Source of the DNA: Anaerocolumna jejuensis DSM 15929 | Lineage (GTDB): Bacteria > Bacillota > Clostridia > Lachnospirales > Lachnospiraceae | Assembly: GCF_900142215.1 (NCBI RefSeq) | Contig: NZ_FRAC01000034.1 | Span: 5,664-69,663 of the forward strand | Direction of reading: 5' to 3' | DNA length: 64,000 nucleotides | Shown here: piece after piece, positions 29,877 through 40,659 of the stretch | How positions within the stretch are numbered: the stretch's first letter is position 1 | How the letters are laid out: every line of letters begins with the position of its first letter | Made by a program: the position numbers and the translations under genes | Notes under the pieces: generated by a model | Database searches by the model: none | Told to the model about the DNA's origin: nothing | What the model saw: the letters and a program-made list of their open reading frames with translations, nothing else

Positions 29877-32800
29877 CTATTCTTCGAACTCTTCCTCTTC
29901 TATATCGCTGATTTCTACCGTTTCATCAAACGGGTCAAAGAAGCTGTCTTCTTCCTCAGCAGTTGTCTCACGGTATCCGGCTTCAGTATAATCTTCGTCA
30001 TAATGGAAGTTATTGTCACCCTCAATAAGCGGTGTCAGATCACCATCGCCGTAATCGATATTCTCTGTCATCTTGACTTCCTGGCCATTTTCATCCAGCA
30101 CGATAACATCCAGTGCCAGTGACTGAAGTTCTTTTAAAAGTACCTTAAAGGATTCCGGTATTCCGGGGTCGGAAATATTTTCGCCCTTAATGATAGCTTC
30201 ATAGGTCTTTACACGGCCGGTAACATCATCGGATTTTACAGTAAGGATTTCCTGAAGGGTATAAGCAGCACCGTAAGCTTCCAGTGCCCAAACCTCCATT
30301 TCACCGAATCTCTGTCCGCCGAACTGGGCTTTACCGCCTAGAGGCTGCTGGGTTACCAGGGAGTATGGTCCTGTTGAACGGGCATGGATCTTATCGTCTA
30401 CCAGGTGGTGAAGCTTTAAGTAATGCATGAATCCAACGGTAACGGATCCATCAAAAAATTCACCGGTTCTGCCGTCACGAAGTTTTACTTTACCATCCCT
30501 GTTAATAGGAACACCCTTCCATTCGTCTCTGTATGCTTTATTACCATCCAGATAATCCATCACCTCAGGGTCAAGAATGTCCTTATATTTGCTGTTGAAT
30601 TCATCCCAATCCGTATTGACATAGTCATTGGCAAGCTCCAGAGTATCCATAATATCAAACTCATTGGCACCATCAAATACAGGTGTCGCAACCTTAAAGC
30701 CAAGTACCTTGGCTGCAAGGCTTAAATGGATTTCAAGTACCTGGCCGATATTCATACGGGAAGGCACACCCAGAGGGTTAAGCACGATATCAAGAGGTCT
30801 TCCGTTTGGCAGGAAAGGCATATCTTCTACAGGTAACACACGGGATACAACACCCTTGTTACCGTGACGTCCGGCCATCTTATCTCCAACCTGAATCTTT
30901 CTTTTCTGGGCAATATATACTCTGACAGTCTGATTAACTCCGGGAGAGAGTTCATCACCGTTTTCTCTTGTAAATACTTTCGCGTCTACGATAATTCCGT
31001 ACTCGCCGTGAGGTACACGAAGGGAGGTATCTCTGACTTCTCTTGCCTTCTCACCAAAGATAGCACGAAGAAGTCTCTCTTCTGCCGTAAGCTCCGTTTC
31101 TCCCTTGGGAGTTACCTTACCTACCAGAATATCTCCGGCACGTACTTCCGCACCAATTCTTATGATACCGCGTTCATCCAGATCCTTCAGAGCATCATCA
31201 CCAACACCGGGAACGTCCCTTGTGATTTCTTCCGGTCCTAATTTGGTATCTCTGGATTCTGCTTCATATTCCTCAATATGAACGGAGGTATAAACATCCT
31301 CCTGAACCAGTCTTTCACTTAAAAGAACCGCATCCTCGTAATTATAACCTTCCCAGGTCATAAATCCGATAAGAGGATTCTTGCCTAAAGCCAATTCGCC
31401 CTGAGAGGTGGAAGGACCGTCAGCTATAACCTGACCGGCTTCAATCTTATCACCCTTTACAACGATAGGTCTCTGATTAATACAGGTACCCTGGTTGCTT
31501 CTTGCGAATTTCAATAATTTATAAGTACTCTTGGTACCGTCATCATTTTTTATAATGATTTCCTTGGAGGTGGATTTTTCAACCACACCAGCCTTCTCGG
31601 ATACCAGGCAGACACCGGAGTCAACGGCCGCCTTTAATTCAATACCGGTACCAACGACGGGAGCTTCCGTAATTAACAGAGGAACCGCCTGGCGCTGCAT
31701 GTTGGAACCCATGAGGGCACGGTTAGCATCATCATTTTCAAGGAAAGGAATCATTGCAGTAGCCACAGAGAATACCATCTTAGGTGATACGTCCATTAAA
31801 TCAATCCTGGACTTGGGATACTCAAGAGTATCCTCCCTGAAGCGGCCTGATATATTACTGTCGGTAAAATATCCGTTTTCATCCAAAGGCTCATTTGCCT
31901 GGGCCACTACATATTTATCTTCTTCATCTGCAGTGAGATAAACAACCTCATCGGTAACTCTGGGGTTCTTAGGGTCTGTCTTATCCACTTTACGGTAAGG
32001 CGCCTCAATAAAACCATACTCATTAATCCTTGCATAAGAAGCCAGGGAGTTGATAAGACCGATGTTAGGACCTTCGGGAGTTTCTACAGGGCACATTCTG
32101 CCGTAATGGGAGTAATGTACGTCACGAACCTCGAAACCGGCACGATCACGGGATAAACCGCCAGGTCCCAGGGCGGACAGACGCCTTTTGTGTGTCAGCT
32201 CGCCCAGAGGGTTATGCTGATCCATGAACTGTGACAACTGGGAGCTTCCGAAGAATTCCTTCACAGCTGCTGTTACGGGCTTGATATTGATTAAGGACTG
32301 GGGGCTTACACCCTCTAAATCCTGAGTTGTCATTCTTTCCCTTACCACACGTTCCATTCTGGACAGACCGATACGGTACTGGTTCTGCAGCAATTCACCT
32401 ACCGCACGGATTCTTCTGTTTCCTAAATGGTCGATATCGTCAGAACCGCCGATACCGTATTCCAGATGGATGTTATAATTTATGGAAGCGATGATATCAT
32501 CTTTTGTTATATGTTTGGGAATCAATTCGTTGATATTTCTCTTAATAGCAGTTTTAATATCCTCGATATCTTTAAATTCCTCTAAAATACTCTTTAAAAC
32601 AGGATAGTAAACTTCTTCTGTTACTCCCAGTTCTTTCTTATCCACATCCAGGTAATAGTTTAAGTCAACCATTAAGCTGGAAAGGACCTTAACATTTCTT
32701 TCCTCCGCTTGTACCATTATAGAACGGACAGCGGCATTCTGTATCTCTATAGCAAGAGCTTCTGTAATAACGGTACTGGCTTCTGCCATAATCTCACCGG

Positions 32801-33707
32801 TTTCCTTATTTACAACATCTTCTGCCAGGGTGCAGCCTAAAACCCTGTTCTTTAAAGAAAGCTTTTTATTGAACTTGAATCTTCCCACCTTTGCAAGGTC
32901 ATACCTTCTGGGATCAAAAAACATACTGTTAATTAAGGATTCCGCACTTTCCACGGAAAGGGGTTCACCGGGACGCAGTTTTTTATACAACTCAAGTAAA
33001 CCGTCCTGATAATTATCGGAAGGATCCTTTGTTATACTTGCTAAAATTTTTGGTTCTTCTCCGAAAAGCTCCTGGATTTCGATATTGCTGCCAATGCCAA
33101 GTGCACGGATCAATACTGTAATGGGTACTTTTCTGTTACGGTCCACACGAACATAAAATACATCGTTTGAATCGGTTTCATATTCCAGCCATGCTCCTCT
33201 GTTAGGAATAACAGTGGAAGAAAACAGCTTCTTACCGATTTTGTCATGTCCGATGGAATAGTAAATTCCGGGTGAACGTACCAACTGGCTAACGATAACT
33301 CTTTCTGCTCCGTTTATCACGAAGGTTCCGGTTTCCGTCATTAATGGCAAGTCACCCATAAAAATATCGTGTTCATTGATTTCATCGTTCTCTTTGTTGT
33401 GAAGTCTGACTTTGACTTTTAAAGGAGCTGCAAAGGTAGCATCTCTTTCCTTGCACTCTTCAATTGAATATTTTACATCATCTTCGCACAGCGCAAAATC
33501 TACAAATTCCAAGCTCAAATGCCCGCTGTAATCTTCGATTGGAGAGATATCATCAAAAACTTCCTTCAGTCCTTCGTCTAAAAACCACTGATAGGAATCT
33601 TTTTGAACTTCAATCAGATTAGGCATTTCCAGAACTTCTTTCTGTCTGGAATAGCTCATTCTTACGCCGTTTCCAACTTTGATTGGACGTATCCTGTTTT
33701 TATCCAT
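29877..33707 (-). CDS. rpoB: DNA-directed RNA polymerase subunit beta
   Basis: Core polymerase subunit of 1276 residues. The rifampicin pocket is wild type in appearance ([20 protein letters not shown], then [10 protein letters not shown]), with the Asp, His and Ser residues at the usual resistance positions intact. The ATG at 33707 is preferred over a GTG four codons upstream because AAGGGGTG then sits at proper spacing. The C-terminus ends in an acidic stretch ([11 protein letters not shown]). It forms an operon with rpoC and has its own promoter upstream. Confidence 0.99.
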   Translation of the reverse strand: MDKNRIRPIKVGNGVRMSYSRQKEVLEMPNLIEVQKDSYQWFLDEGLKEVFDDISPIEDYSGHLSLEFVDFALCEDDVKYSIEECKERDATFAAPLKVKVRLHNKENDEINEHDIFMGDLPLMTETGTFVINGAERVIVSQLVRSPGIYYSIGHDKIGKKLFSSTVIPNRGAWLEYETDSNDVFYVRVDRNRKVPITVLIRALGIGSNIEIQELFGEEPKILASITKDPSDNYQDGLLELYKKLRPGEPLSVESAESLINSMFFDPRRYDLAKVGRFKFNKKLSLKNRVLGCTLAEDVVNKETGEIMAEASTVITEALAIEIQNAAVRSIMVQAEERNVKVLSSLMVDLNYYLDVDKKELGVTEEVYYPVLKSILEEFKDIEDIKTAIKRNINELIPKHITKDDIIASINYNIHLEYGIGGSDDIDHLGNRRIRAVGELLQNQYRIGLSRMERVVRERMTTQDLEGVSPQSLINIKPVTAAVKEFFGSSQLSQFMDQHNPLGELTHKRRLSALGPGGLSRDRAGFEVRDVHYSHYGRMCPVETPEGPNIGLINSLASYARINEYGFIEAPYRKVDKTDPKNPRVTDEVVYLTADEEDKYVVAQANEPLDENGYFTDSNISGRFREDTLEYPKSRIDLMDVSPKMVFSVATAMIPFLENDDANRALMGSNMQRQAVPLLITEAPVVGTGIELKAAVDSGVCLVSEKAGVVEKSTSKEIIIKNDDGTKSTYKLLKFARSNQGTCINQRPIVVKGDKIEAGQVIADGPSTSQGELALGKNPLIGFMTWEGYNYEDAVLLSERLVQEDVYTSVHIEEYEAESRDTKLGPEEITRDVPGVGDDALKDLDERGIIRIGAEVRAGDILVGKVTPKGETELTAEERLLRAIFGEKAREVRDTSLRVPHGEYGIIVDAKVFTRENGDELSPGVNQTVRVYIAQKRKIQVGDKMAGRHGNKGVVSRVLPVEDMPFLPNGRPLDIVLNPLGVPSRMNIGQVLEIHLSLAAKVLGFKVATPVFDGANEFDIMDTLELANDYVNTDWDEFNSKYKDILDPEVMDYLDGNKAYRDEWKGVPINRDGKVKLRDGRTGEFFDGSVTVGFMHYLKLHHLVDDKIHARSTGPYSLVTQQPLGGKAQFGGQRFGEMEVWALEAYGAAYTLQEILTVKSDDVTGRVKTYEAIIKGENISDPGIPESFKVLLKELQSLALDVIVLDENGQEVKMTENIDYGDGDLTPLIEGDNNFHYDEDYTEAGYRETTAEEEDSFFDPFDETVEISDIEEEEFEE

Positions 33708-33844
33708 TGACGTTTTCACCCCTTGAATTTTATTTTTATTTCCAGAAACATTCTAGAATAATTTGTTTAAACTACTTTTCATTTGCACGGATATGTGCTA
33801 TAATAGATATTGTAGGCATATCTCCGCACAATAGTGCATCTTTC

Positions 33845-33873
33845 ATACTATCACAGGAATGTCAAGTTGTCAA
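33845..33873 (-). promoter_or_regulatory. SigA promoter of rpoBC
   Basis: TTGACA at 33868-33873, 17-base spacer and TAGTAT at 33845-33850 on the minus strand. It lies in the 466-base gap between rplL and rpoB, which otherwise contains only the rplL terminator. Confidence 0.75.
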
Positions 33874-34116
33874 TATGTTTTTGTCCTTTTTTCACCTTTT
33901 TCTCTTCCTAAGCCGAAGAATTCCCTATCTATAACTTATTCCCAAAATAAGACAATCTATACCGGACCCCCCTTATTTCTTTTCATAAGTACAGGAGTAC
34001 CTTTGAATCTGCTTATTTTCTCATTATTCCCGTCATTTTAACTGCCTTGCCGCATCCGCTCATTTTAATAAACCATGGATATTTATTAAAATTTCAGAGT
34101 TCTATTCTTTCCTCCG

Positions 34117-34158
34117 CACAAAAAAGGTCTGTCCCAGTTATCTTCAGGACAGACCTTT
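34117..34158 (-). terminator. Terminator or attenuator between rplL and rpoB
   Basis: A 12-bp stem, AAAGGTCTGTCC with GGACAGACCTTT, followed by TTTTTGTG on the minus strand, 16 bases after the rplL stop. Confidence 0.9.
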
Positions 34159-34173
34159 GCTTGTAAAGTTAAA

Positions 34174-34542
34174 TTATTTGATTGTAACCTTAGCGCCTTC
34201 TGCTTCAAGTTTAGTCTTGATATCAGCTGCTTCGTCCTTGGATGCAGCTTCTTTTAATGTCTTAGGAGCGCCATCTACAAGGTCTTTTGCTTCTTTTAAG
34301 CCTAAGCCAGTGATTTCACGAACAACTTTGATAACCTTAACTTTGTTAGGACCACATTCTGTTAACTCTACATCAAATTCTGTCTTCTCTTCAGCGTCTC
34401 CTGCTCCACCAGCTGCAGGTCCTGCAACTACAACACCAGCTGCTGCGGATACACCGAATTCTTCTTCACATGCTTTTACTAAATCATTTAATTCTAATAC
34501 TGTTAAGCTCTTAATAGCTTCGATAAACTCTTGAGTTGTCAT
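34174..34542 (-). CDS. rplL: 50S ribosomal protein L7/L12
   Basis: Ribosomal stalk protein of 122 residues that recruits translation GTPases. It has an N-terminal dimerisation segment ([20 protein letters not shown]), an Ala/Gly hinge (about 38-52) and the globular domain ending [12 protein letters not shown]. The ATG at 34542 follows GGAGG; an upstream in-frame start has no site. Co-transcribed with rplJ. Confidence 0.98.
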   Translation of the reverse strand: MTTQEFIEAIKSLTVLELNDLVKACEEEFGVSAAAGVVVAGPAAGGAGDAEEKTEFDVELTECGPNKVKVIKVVREITGLGLKEAKDLVDGAPKTLKEAASKDEAADIKTKLEAEGAKVTIK

Positions 34543-34594
34543 TTGAAATACCTCCAATTAATAATTTATTTGTACCGAATAAAAGTTTTCTTCC

Positions 34595-35089
34595 TTATGC
34601 CACTTCTGACTGTTTCTCAGCAATCTGCTTAAGAACACGTGCAAAGTTGGTAATAGGTGACTGTAAGCTTCCAAGTAATTTGGAAACAAGTACTTCTCTG
34701 GAAGGGATTGTTGCGATGATCTGAATACCTTTTTCATCGTAATAGGTTCCTTCTACAACACCGGCCTTGAATTCCAATTTAGGAGAAGTCTTGATTACTT
34801 CATTGATGATTCTTGCAGGAGCAGTTGCATCTTCAATTCCGAAAGCTACTGCTGTAGGTCCTTCCAAGTGTTTTGCAAGGCTCTCATATACAGTTCCTTC
34901 AAATGCACGTTTTAACAAAGTATTCTTGTATACTTTATATACAACGCCGGCTTCTCTTAACTGTTTACGAAGCTTGGTATCTTCTTCTACCGTAAGACCA
35001 CGGTAATCAACAGCAACGATTGCCTTAGCCTGATCAACATGACTTTTAATTTCATCAATAATAGGTTGTTTTAATTCTACTTTTGCCAT
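34595..35089 (-). CDS. rplJ: 50S ribosomal protein L10
   Basis: Stalk base protein of 164 residues that anchors L7/L12 dimers. It has the YRGLTVEEDTKLRKQLREAG segment and the C-terminal helix that binds L12. RBS AGGAGG precedes the ATG. A structured leader with its own promoter lies upstream, fitting autoregulation by the L10-L12 complex. Confidence 0.98.
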   Translation of the reverse strand: MAKVELKQPIIDEIKSHVDQAKAIVAVDYRGLTVEEDTKLRKQLREAGVVYKVYKNTLLKRAFEGTVYESLAKHLEGPTAVAFGIEDATAPARIINEVIKTSPKLEFKAGVVEGTYYDEKGIQIIATIPSREVLVSKLLGSLQSPITNFARVLKQIAEKQSEVA

Positions 35090-35352
35090 TCTGGTACACC
35101 TCCTTATAGATTTTAAAAAAATCCCTTACTGCGAGACAGCAAGGGATTCAATAAATTTCTTTATGAATCTGAGTTTTGTTATACCAACTCATTGAGTTAA
35201 TTATTAAAACTCATTGAGTTAATTTTTATAAACTCATACCCTCGGTAGGCGTTATCAACTTATGCCTTACGGCACCTACTGTCTTCGGCAGATAATGCGG
35301 AACTTGGTAAACAATTTCCGCAAGCAGAAATTTATAAGCAATTTCCACTAAC
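35090..35352 (-). ncRNA. Probable L10 leader with attenuator hairpin
   Basis: The 263-base leader between the promoter and rplJ contains several stems. Just before rplJ, AATCCCTT and AAGGGATT (35120-35148) form a stem followed by TTTTTT, a classic attenuator. Further up are two copies of the palindrome AACTCATTGAGTT (35186-35198 and 35208-35220). Position and layout match the r-protein L10 leader known in Firmicutes. The exact L10 binding fold was not modelled. Confidence 0.65.
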
Positions 35353-35358
35353 TTTGAC

Positions 35359-35387
35359 ATTATAACATTAATCTATTATGGTGTCAA
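35359..35387 (-). promoter_or_regulatory. Consensus SigA promoter of rplJL
   Basis: TTGACA at 35382-35387, 17-base spacer and TATAAT at 35359-35364 on the minus strand. Confidence 0.88.
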
Positions 35388-35414
35388 TCACAAATCAAAA
35401 TCTTTGCAAAAAGA

Positions 35415-36110
35415 TTACTGAGTGAGCTTTGCAGTATTTAATTTAACACCAGGTCCCATTGTGGAAGAAAGTGTAACACTCTTTAAATACTGTCCTTTTG
35501 CAGCAGAGGGTTTTGCTTTATTGATTGCACCAATAAGCGTCTGGAAGTTGTCCGCTAATTGATCTTCGCTAAATGAAGCTTTTCCCAACGGCACGTGAAT
35601 GATATTTGTTTTATCCAATCTGTATTCGATCTTACCTGCTTTGATATCCTTAACAGCCTTTGCTACATCCATGGTAACAGTTCCGGCTTTGGGGTTAGGC
35701 ATTAAGCCCTTCGGTCCGAGTACACGTCCTAAACGTCCTACAACACCCATCATATCAGGAGTAGCAACAACAACGTCAAAGTCAACCCAGCCTTCATTCT
35801 GGATCTTAGGCACTAATTCTTCTCCGCCTACATGATCTGCGCCGGCTGCTTCTGCTTCAGAAAGCTTATCACCCTTTGCAAATACTAATACTTTAACTGT
35901 TTTACCGGTTCCGTGGGGAAGTACTACCGCACCACGTACCTGCTGGTCAGCGTGACGTCCGTCAACACCAAGTCTGATATGAGCCTCTATTGTTTCATTG
36001 AATTTAGCAACAGCAGTTTTCTTAACTAAGCCGATAGCAGCATCTGCATCATAAAAAACAGCCCTGTCGATAAGCTTTGCAGCTTCTGCGTATTTCTTTC
36101 CTCTTTTCAT
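35415..36110 (-). CDS. rplA: 50S ribosomal protein L1
   Basis: L1 stalk protein of 231 residues that binds 23S rRNA and its own mRNA. The signatures [17 protein letters not shown] and [11 protein letters not shown] are present. It follows rplK by 115 bases on the same strand, in the order rpmG-secE-nusG-rplK-rplA. Confidence 0.98.
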   Translation of the reverse strand: MKRGKKYAEAAKLIDRAVFYDADAAIGLVKKTAVAKFNETIEAHIRLGVDGRHADQQVRGAVVLPHGTGKTVKVLVFAKGDKLSEAEAAGADHVGGEELVPKIQNEGWVDFDVVVATPDMMGVVGRLGRVLGPKGLMPNPKAGTVTMDVAKAVKDIKAGKIEYRLDKTNIIHVPLGKASFSEDQLADNFQTLIGAINKAKPSAAKGQYLKSVTLSSTMGPGVKLNTAKLTQ

Positions 36111-36225
36111 TACATTACCTCCTAGTGGTATTATCGGGAGCTTAAAGAACCATTATCCAAAACGATGGATTCCTTTTCATGGAATGCCAAAGGCTTCCAT
36201 TACCCTCCCACATTTTTTTTATAAA

Positions 36226-36651
36226 TTAGTCAACTACAGTAATTCCCATACTTCTTGCAGTACCGGATATCATGCTGATAGCAGAGTCGATATTTGCAGC
36301 ATTTAAGTCTGGCATTTTTAATTCCGCAATCTTTCTTACTTCGTCTTTGGTTATGGTTGCAACCTTGGTCTTGTTAGGAACTGCAGAGCCGGATTTTAAA
36401 TTGCAAGCTTTCTTTAAAAGAATAGCAGCCGGAGGAGTCTTTGTGATGAAGCTAAAGCTTCTGTCCGCATATACAGTGATAACAACAGGAATGATCATTC
36501 CTTCCTGATCTGCTGTTCTTGCATTGAATTCCTTTGTGAACTGCACAATGTTAACACCATGCTGACCTAAAGCAGGTCCAACAGGCGGTGCAGGTGTTGC
36601 CTTTGCAGCGGGAATTTGTAATTTAATATAACCTGTAACTTTCTTTGCCAT
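36226..36651 (-). CDS. rplK: 50S ribosomal protein L11
   Basis: GTPase-centre protein of 141 residues. The proline-rich N-terminal segment ([19 protein letters not shown]) and the rRNA-binding C-terminal domain ([12 protein letters not shown] at the end) are intact. RBS AGGAGG precedes the ATG. Confidence 0.98.
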   Translation of the reverse strand: MAKKVTGYIKLQIPAAKATPAPPVGPALGQHGVNIVQFTKEFNARTADQEGMIIPVVITVYADRSFSFITKTPPAAILLKKACNLKSGSAVPNKTKVATITKDEVRKIAELKMPDLNAANIDSAISMISGTARSMGITVVD

Positions 36652-36753
36652 TATAGCATACCTCCTGAATTTGTGGTTTTATCGGGATTGCCCTCCCACC
36701 ATCCGGTTCTTTTCGTGCAACAGAAGTTTTTATGAGTACCGGATGTTCTTTGT

Positions 36754-37269
36754 TTACAATTTTCTGATATCCGTGAAACTTATTTCGACAGGAGTTTCAC
36801 GTCCAAACATATCGACACTGATTGTGACAATCTGTTTGTGAGTATTAATCTGCTTGATGATGCCTGTTGTATTTTCCCACACACCGGAAACAACCTCCAC
36901 CATATCGCCGATTTCAAAATCAACAACAACGTCGTCTTTTTTGATTCCCATAGCTTTCATTTCTATGTCCGTTAAGGGAACCGGTTTGGAGCCAGGACCG
37001 ACAAATCCGGTAACGCCTCGTGTATTACGAACAACGTACCAGGTATCGTCGTTCATTTCCATGTTAAGCAAAACATATCCAGGGAACATCTTCTTCTGAA
37101 CTTTTTTCTTAACACCGTTCTTTACTTCGATAACATCTTGTAAGGGAACGGATACCTCTAAGATCTGATCTTGAAGTTTTCTGTTTTCAATTGTTTTCTC
37201 AATGTTGGCTTTCACCTTATTCTCATATCCTGAGTAGGTATGAACAACGTACCAATTCGTCTTTGACAT
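36754..37269 (-). CDS. nusG: Transcription termination/antitermination factor NusG
   Basis: Protein of 171 residues with an N-terminal NGN domain (NWYVVHTYSGYENKVKANIE) and a C-terminal KOW domain (DMVEVVSGVWENTTGIIKQI). It couples RNA polymerase to other factors. It lies 15 bases downstream of secE. Confidence 0.98.
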   Translation of the reverse strand: MSKTNWYVVHTYSGYENKVKANIEKTIENRKLQDQILEVSVPLQDVIEVKNGVKKKVQKKMFPGYVLLNMEMNDDTWYVVRNTRGVTGFVGPGSKPVPLTDIEMKAMGIKKDDVVVDFEIGDMVEVVSGVWENTTGIIKQINTHKQIVTISVDMFGRETPVEISFTDIRKL

Positions 37270-37284
37270 ATGACCATCCTTATT

Positions 37285-37494
37285 CTATTTAATTATAAAA
37301 CCGAGACCGAATTTTATGATTAAATCTATTACAGATATTATTACCCCCAGTGCTACTGATGCTACCAGCACTGCTGATGACTGCTTTATAAGGGTATCCC
37401 TGTCAGGCCAGGCTATTTTTGAGAATTCAGCTTTCAGTCCTTTAAACCTGCTTTTCTTTGGAGCCTTTTCTGTTACAGTTAAGTTCTCTCCCAT
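37285..37494 (-). CDS. secE: Preprotein translocase subunit SecE
   Basis: Small translocon subunit of 69 residues with one C-terminal transmembrane helix and the conserved SecE segment EFSKIAWPDRDTL. It lies between rpmG and nusG in the usual order. Confidence 0.96.
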   Translation of the reverse strand: MGENLTVTEKAPKKSRFKGLKAEFSKIAWPDRDTLIKQSSAVLVASVALGVIISVIDLIIKFGLGFIIK

Positions 37495-37569
37495 ATTCTC
37501 ACTTTCCTTTCCTATCAGTCTGTCCTTAAAATAAATTTTAAGCTGACCGAATTAGAAATTAAGATACCG

Positions 37570-37719
37570 TTATTTTGTTTCTTTGTGTAATGTGTGTGTT
37601 TTGCAAAACTTGCAGTACTTCTTTGTTTCCATTCTGTCTGGATGTGCTTTTTTTTCTTTTGTCGTATTATAATTACGTTGTTTGCACTCCGTACATGCCA
37701 ATGTGATCTTTACGCGCAC
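37570..37719 (-). CDS. rpmG: 50S ribosomal protein L33
   Basis: A 49-codon gene starting with GTG at 37719, preceded by GGAGG. The product begins [13 protein letters not shown] and has two CxxC pairs (CTEC and CKFC), so it is the zinc-binding type of L33. It is the first gene of the rpmG-secE-nusG cluster. Confidence 0.95.
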   Translation of the reverse strand: MRVKITLACTECKQRNYNTTKEKKAHPDRMETKKYCKFCKTHTLHKETK

Positions 37720-37786
37720 AGCTTCCACCTCCGCTTGAATTTTAAAATTTTAGGCATAAAAAAAAGACCTCTTCCATCGCCAATCT

Positions 37787-37815
37787 AATATAACATACTT
37801 ACGCTTTCCAGTCAA
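37787..37815 (-). promoter_or_regulatory. SigA promoter of rpmG-secE-nusG
   Basis: TTGACT at 37810-37815, 17-base spacer and TATATT at 37787-37792 on the minus strand. The -35 lies inside the last codons of the LacI-type gene. Confidence 0.75.
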
Positions 37816-38821
37816 TAATTTTTTTCACTGTTCCGCCCTCTATTAATTCCACTCCAAGGCATACGGAATCCAGGGAAGTCGTCATTGGGCTCTCAATCAG
37901 ACTGACCAGTTGTTTTGCCGCTTCGCTTCCTATCTTGTCGGTATCCTGTTTCACCGTTGTAAGTCTTGGCTCAATTGCCTGTGAGACAGAGATTCCGTCA
38001 TATCCGGCTACCGATATATCCTCCGGTACCTTAAAGCCCAGTTTTCTGATACCGTTCATTACCCCAAGGGCGGCATAGTCATCCGGTGCAATGATGCAGG
38101 TAGGCGGAACCGGAAGCTTCAAAAGGTCCTTTGCCAGCTCTTCGCAGGCTTCCGAATTTCGGTAGATGCCTTCTACCAGATATTCCTCCGGTATGGTAAG
38201 CCCATTTTCTTTCATGGCGTTATGAAAGCCTACCAGCCGGTTGTGGGTTACTGAGGATATATTTCCATGAATGTAGGCAATTCTTTTGTGCCCGCAGTCA
38301 ATAATATACTGGGTCAGCTGCTTCATCCCATCATAGTTGTCGGACAGGATGGAAATCGCCTCATTGGATACCTGGTCTACGGTCACTACAGGATAGGGGC
38401 TGTTTACCAGTTCTATGACCTGAGTCTGGGCAAAATCGGCGCACACGATGAAAACGCCGTCAAAATTCCGGTATCTGCAATGTTCCAGATAGCTCATTCT
38501 GCGCTTTCCCATGTTGTGCTCTATAAAAGTTATATCATATCCCTTTAAGGCAGCTTTTTCTTTAAAGGATGCCAGGATATGGGCAAAATATTCATTCCTC
38601 AGCCCGTAATCAAACAAAGTCGAGAACAGGACACCTATGTTATAGGTCTTCTTTGATTTTATTGCCCTTCTTCCGTCAGGGGGCAGATATCCCAGCTCAA
38701 CGGCAGCTTTTTTTATCTCTTCCCGTTTCTCTGCGCCAATATCCCTGTATCCATTTAGTGCCTTACTGACTGTGGATGTTGATACCCTGCATTTTTTCGC
38801 AATATCTTTAATGGTAGCCAT
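37799..38821 (-). CDS. LacI-family transcriptional regulator
   Basis: Repressor-type protein of 340 residues. The N-terminal helix-turn-helix and hinge helix (ATIKDIAKKCRVSTSTVSKA) are followed by a periplasmic-binding-like sensor domain (PDDYAALGVMNGIRKLG, ISVAGYDG). The ATG at 38821 is chosen; a GTG four codons upstream is also possible. It lies between the electron-transfer locus and the ribosomal cluster, and its target is not evident. Sugar-responsive regulators dominate this family. Confidence 0.9.
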   Translation of the reverse strand: MATIKDIAKKCRVSTSTVSKALNGYRDIGAEKREEIKKAAVELGYLPPDGRRAIKSKKTYNIGVLFSTLFDYGLRNEYFAHILASFKEKAALKGYDITFIEHNMGKRRMSYLEHCRYRNFDGVFIVCADFAQTQVIELVNSPYPVVTVDQVSNEAISILSDNYDGMKQLTQYIIDCGHKRIAYIHGNISSVTHNRLVGFHNAMKENGLTIPEEYLVEGIYRNSEACEELAKDLLKLPVPPTCIIAPDDYAALGVMNGIRKLGFKVPEDISVAGYDGISVSQAIEPRLTTVKQDTDKIGSEAAKQLVSLIESPMTTSLDSVCLGVELIEGGTVKKIIDWKA

Positions 38822-38908
38822 GTTTCCTGTCACCGCCTTCCATATTAATACACACGTAATATAAGCCTGCTTTTATACTGCCAAATAAAAAGCTGCAGCT
38901 AAAATTGA

Positions 38909-39424
38909 TTAATACCGCATACTGTCTTTCAGCCTCAGCTGCACCTTAAGGAGCATTCCGCCCAGGATTCCTATTAAGATTCCTGTTATGGTGCCCGCAA
39001 TCAGAAGAACCGGAAGATAATAGATCACACTGGTGGTTTTCAGCATAAGGGCTGCCACAAATATCTGCCCTATGTTGTGGGATATTCCCCCTGCAAGACT
39101 GACTCCTATCATGCTGAAGCCTTTTATTTTCTTCAGCAGGCACATTACCAGCCAGCTTAAGAGCCCTCCTGCCAGACTGTACAGCAGGCTTGCCATATTT
39201 CCAAAGGTAAATCCCACCAGCACTATCCTTACACAGGATATAAAGAAGGCCTCTTTTGGCCCCAGGGCATAGAGTGCCGTAAGTACAACAATATTAGCAA
39301 GTCCAAGCTTAATTCCCGGAATTCCTAACGAAATGGGAATCAGCACCTCGACAAAACTAAACACAAACGCAAGTGCGACAAATATTCCATAATACGCTAC
39401 CTGGCCTGCCGTGGATTTCTTCAT
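38909..39424 (-). CDS. eetB: Gx transporter family membrane protein, EetB-like
   Basis: Membrane protein of 171 residues with five to six hydrophobic segments and the family hallmarks GIKLGLANIVVLTALY, FTFGNMASLLYSLAGG and GGISHNIGQI. The family is often labelled heptaprenyl diphosphate synthase component I, but in Listeria the homologue EetB is needed for flavin-based extracellular electron transfer. Here it follows apbE in a locus that contains the other Eet components. Confidence 0.82.
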   Translation of the reverse strand: MKKSTAGQVAYYGIFVALAFVFSFVEVLIPISLGIPGIKLGLANIVVLTALYALGPKEAFFISCVRIVLVGFTFGNMASLLYSLAGGLLSWLVMCLLKKIKGFSMIGVSLAGGISHNIGQIFVAALMLKTTSVIYYLPVLLIAGTITGILIGILGGMLLKVQLRLKDSMRY

Positions 39425-39494
39425 TTTGGTACCCTTTCTAAGCTATAAAAGCTGAATATCAGACTGGAATAGATGGCGTTTTTATTCAGCTTGA

Positions 39495-40541
39495 CTATTC
39501 CCTGATATATTTTTCAAAACCGGGGCTATATTTTAAATCGCCGTTTTTAAATACCCAAAGCGCCTCTATTTCCGGATGCTTTTCCACAAATTGAAGTCCG
39601 TCTTCGTAGGGCATATTATAAATAGCCTTCGTATAGGCATCTGCCATACCGGAGTCCTTGCATACAATTGTAACAGCCGTGAAATAAGTGGAAGGCATTA
39701 AAGTTACAGGGTCGATGATATGATGATACTTTACACCGTCTACCATATAATATCGTTCATAGTCACCGCTGGAAACCAAAGAGGCATCCGTTAAATTAAG
39801 AATCTTGAGATTTGTTTTTTCACTGGTCAGGTCGGGATTTTGTATCCCTACATGCCAGGGTTCTCCTTTGCCGTCCCTGCTTCCGATTACACGGACGTTT
39901 CCGCCGACACTGACCATCCCGTTGACAAAGCCATGTGCCTGGGCATACTGGCATACCTGCTCCGTAGCATAGCCCTTGCCTACTCCGCCCACATCAAGGG
40001 ACATCTCCGGGTCTTTGAGAAAAACCGTAGAATCTTTTTCATTGATTATAAGATTGTTTATATCGGTATGTTTGTTTTTTTCTTTTAAAAGCTTCATAGG
40101 GGGTACTTTCGCATTATCAGGATTATTGATACCTTCTTCCCTGTATTGATGCCATACCTGTAAAACTGCCCCCAATGCTATGTTCAATTTGCCGTCAGTT
40201 TCCTTATAGGCTTCCTTCGCATATAAAAGCATATCGATTAATTTTTTATCCACCTTTACCGGCTTGATACCGGCATTTTCATTTATTGTCTTTATGTTAT
40301 TAATTCCATCGTAATCATTGTATATGTCGTATAGCTCATGATATATTTTAAGCTCATCATAAATCATATGGGCATTTTTATCGAATTCTTCTTTGCTGTC
40401 GGCATATCCGACGATTTTTGTTACCGTATCAAATAAAACCAGAAACTCTGCTTCATATCTTTTTGTCTTTGTAATACCGCAGGAGGTGAGAGAAATTACA
40501 TTAATAAGTACCAATACCATAGCTATAAGCCGCTTTCCCAC
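39495..40541 (-). CDS. apbE: FAD:protein FMN transferase (ApbE) lipoprotein
   Basis: Exported flavinyltransferase of about 348 residues that attaches FMN to threonines of target proteins, named FmnB in Listeria. It has a lipobox (SLTSC), the SLDVGGVGKGYATEQ motif and SSGDYERYYMVDG with HHIIDP. The GTG at 40541 is chosen because GGAG sits seven bases before it; the ATG 12 bases upstream lacks a site. It is separated by a terminator from the lipoprotein gene that is its presumed substrate. Confidence 0.93.
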   Translation of the reverse strand: MGKRLIAMVLVLINVISLTSCGITKTKRYEAEFLVLFDTVTKIVGYADSKEEFDKNAHMIYDELKIYHELYDIYNDYDGINNIKTINENAGIKPVKVDKKLIDMLLYAKEAYKETDGKLNIALGAVLQVWHQYREEGINNPDNAKVPPMKLLKEKNKHTDINNLIINEKDSTVFLKDPEMSLDVGGVGKGYATEQVCQYAQAHGFVNGMVSVGGNVRVIGSRDGKGEPWHVGIQNPDLTSEKTNLKILNLTDASLVSSGDYERYYMVDGVKYHHIIDPVTLMPSTYFTAVTIVCKDSGMADAYTKAIYNMPYEDGLQFVEKHPEIEALWVFKNGDLKYSPGFEKYIRE

Positions 40542-40604
40542 GTTAATCTCCATTCTATAGAACTTGCCTTTTGTAAAATACGTTCTATTCCATATGTTCT
40601 CTTT

Positions 40605-40634
40605 TAAAATAGGGAGGTAGTGAAACTACCTCCC
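40605..40634 (-). terminator. Terminator after the pplA-like gene
   Basis: A 9-bp stem, GGGAGGTAG with CTACCTCCC around a 5-base loop, followed on the minus strand by TATTTTAAAA. Confidence 0.85.
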
Positions 40635-40659
40635 TTAAAAGTTAAGCCGTTTTACCAAA

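Noticed and set aside
33779..33805. Plus-strand promoter-like sequence with TATAAT
   Set aside because: It has a poor -35 and no plus-strand gene follows.
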